Positions 12,723 to 12,834 of a stretch of DNA of 12,834 bases are shown here, in pieces; position 1 is the stretch's first letter; each line of letters begins with the position of its first letter. The position numbers and the translations under genes were made by a program. This DNA comes from Casp-actino8 sp040381935 (GTDB lineage Bacteria; Actinomycetota; Acidimicrobiia; Acidimicrobiales; Ilumatobacteraceae), in contig JBEIGJ010000054.1 in the NCBI GenBank assembly GCA_040381935.1, positions 1-12,834 of the forward strand, in the 5' to 3' direction. The notes under the pieces are model-generated. The model was not told the origin of the DNA. It searched no databases and saw only the letters and a program-made list of their open reading frames with translations.

Positions 12723-12834
12723 ATGTCGAAGGCGAAGTTTGAGCGTACGAAGCCTCATGTGAATATTGGGACGATGGGTCATATTGACCATGGTAAGACG
12801 ACGTTGACTGCGGCGATTTCGCGGACGTTGGCTG
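12723..12834 (+). CDS. tuf: Elongation factor Tu, 3'-truncated by the window edge
   Basis: The first 37 codons of EF-Tu, the GTPase that brings aminoacyl-tRNA to the ribosome. The N-terminus MSKAKFERTKPHVNIGTMGH is characteristic, followed by the G1 P-loop GHIDHGKT (19-26) and TLTAAISRTLA. The ATG at 12723 is preceded by AAAGGAAA (12706-12713) and by a leader (12655-12722) rich in A and C with no evident structure, as expected for a strongly translated gene. It follows tRNA-Met by 68 nt on the same strand, and may be cotranscribed with the two tRNAs. Codon choice is unlike the nuo genes: all 3 Ile are ATT and 5 of 6 Thr are ACG, whereas ATC dominates elsewhere (5 of 6 Ile codons in nuoK). Confidence 0.97.
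   Translation, partial: MSKAKFERTKPHVNIGTMGHIDHGKTTLTAAISRTLA

Overview
The window is a mostly housekeeping stretch of a bacterial chromosome. Roughly its first 60% is the distal half of a respiratory complex I operon (nuoH, truncated at the left edge, then nuoI, J, K, L, M and N, all on the + strand). It continues on the same strand with a MidA/NDUFAF7-type methyltransferase and an acetyl-CoA synthetase (acs). A convergent YajQ-family gene (- strand), a tRNA-Tyr, a GNAT acetyltransferase of the phosphinothricin-acetyltransferase type (- strand), a tRNA-Thr/tRNA-Met pair and the first 37 codons of tuf follow.

The organism is probably an actinobacterium (Actinomycetota), perhaps from the Acidimicrobiia. 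This rests on moderately high GC, frequent GTG starts, overlapping nuo stop/start codons, the EF-Tu N-terminus with GHIDHGKT rather than GHVDHGKT, the tRNA-Thr/tRNA-Met/tuf arrangement, and a long NuoL with a C-terminal extension. It is an inference from family memory, not from a search.

Layout. 2-7782: nuoH-N, tightly packed (overlaps of 1-3 nt or gaps of at most 14 nt), encoding the membrane arm plus the peripheral Fe-S subunit NuoI. 7805-8857: the MidA-like methyltransferase, 22 nt after nuoN; its mitochondrial relative methylates the NuoD-equivalent subunit during complex I assembly, so the linkage is functionally suggestive. 8942-10909: acs, behind an 84-nt spacer with an unusual set of GTACGT/ACGTAC inverted repeats. 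10926-11414: yajQ on the other strand, probably leaderless. 11415-11615: a spacer with competing hairpins. 11616-11700: tRNA-Tyr with encoded CCA. 11710-11773: a 4 x 16-nt degenerate tandem repeat. 11760-12278: the GNAT gene. 12279-12453: a divergent regulatory spacer. 12454-12834: tRNA-Thr, tRNA-Met, tuf.

The nuo genes build the proton-pumping NADH:quinone oxidoreductase. The methyltransferase may mature it, and acs feeds acetate into central metabolism. The tRNA/tuf block belongs to the translation machinery. I found no mobile element, CRISPR array or clearly new multi-gene system. The most unusual points are the midA-nuo linkage, the His/Asp-rich insertions at equivalent places in NuoL and NuoM, the odd codon choice of tuf, and several small unexplained inverted or tandem repeats.
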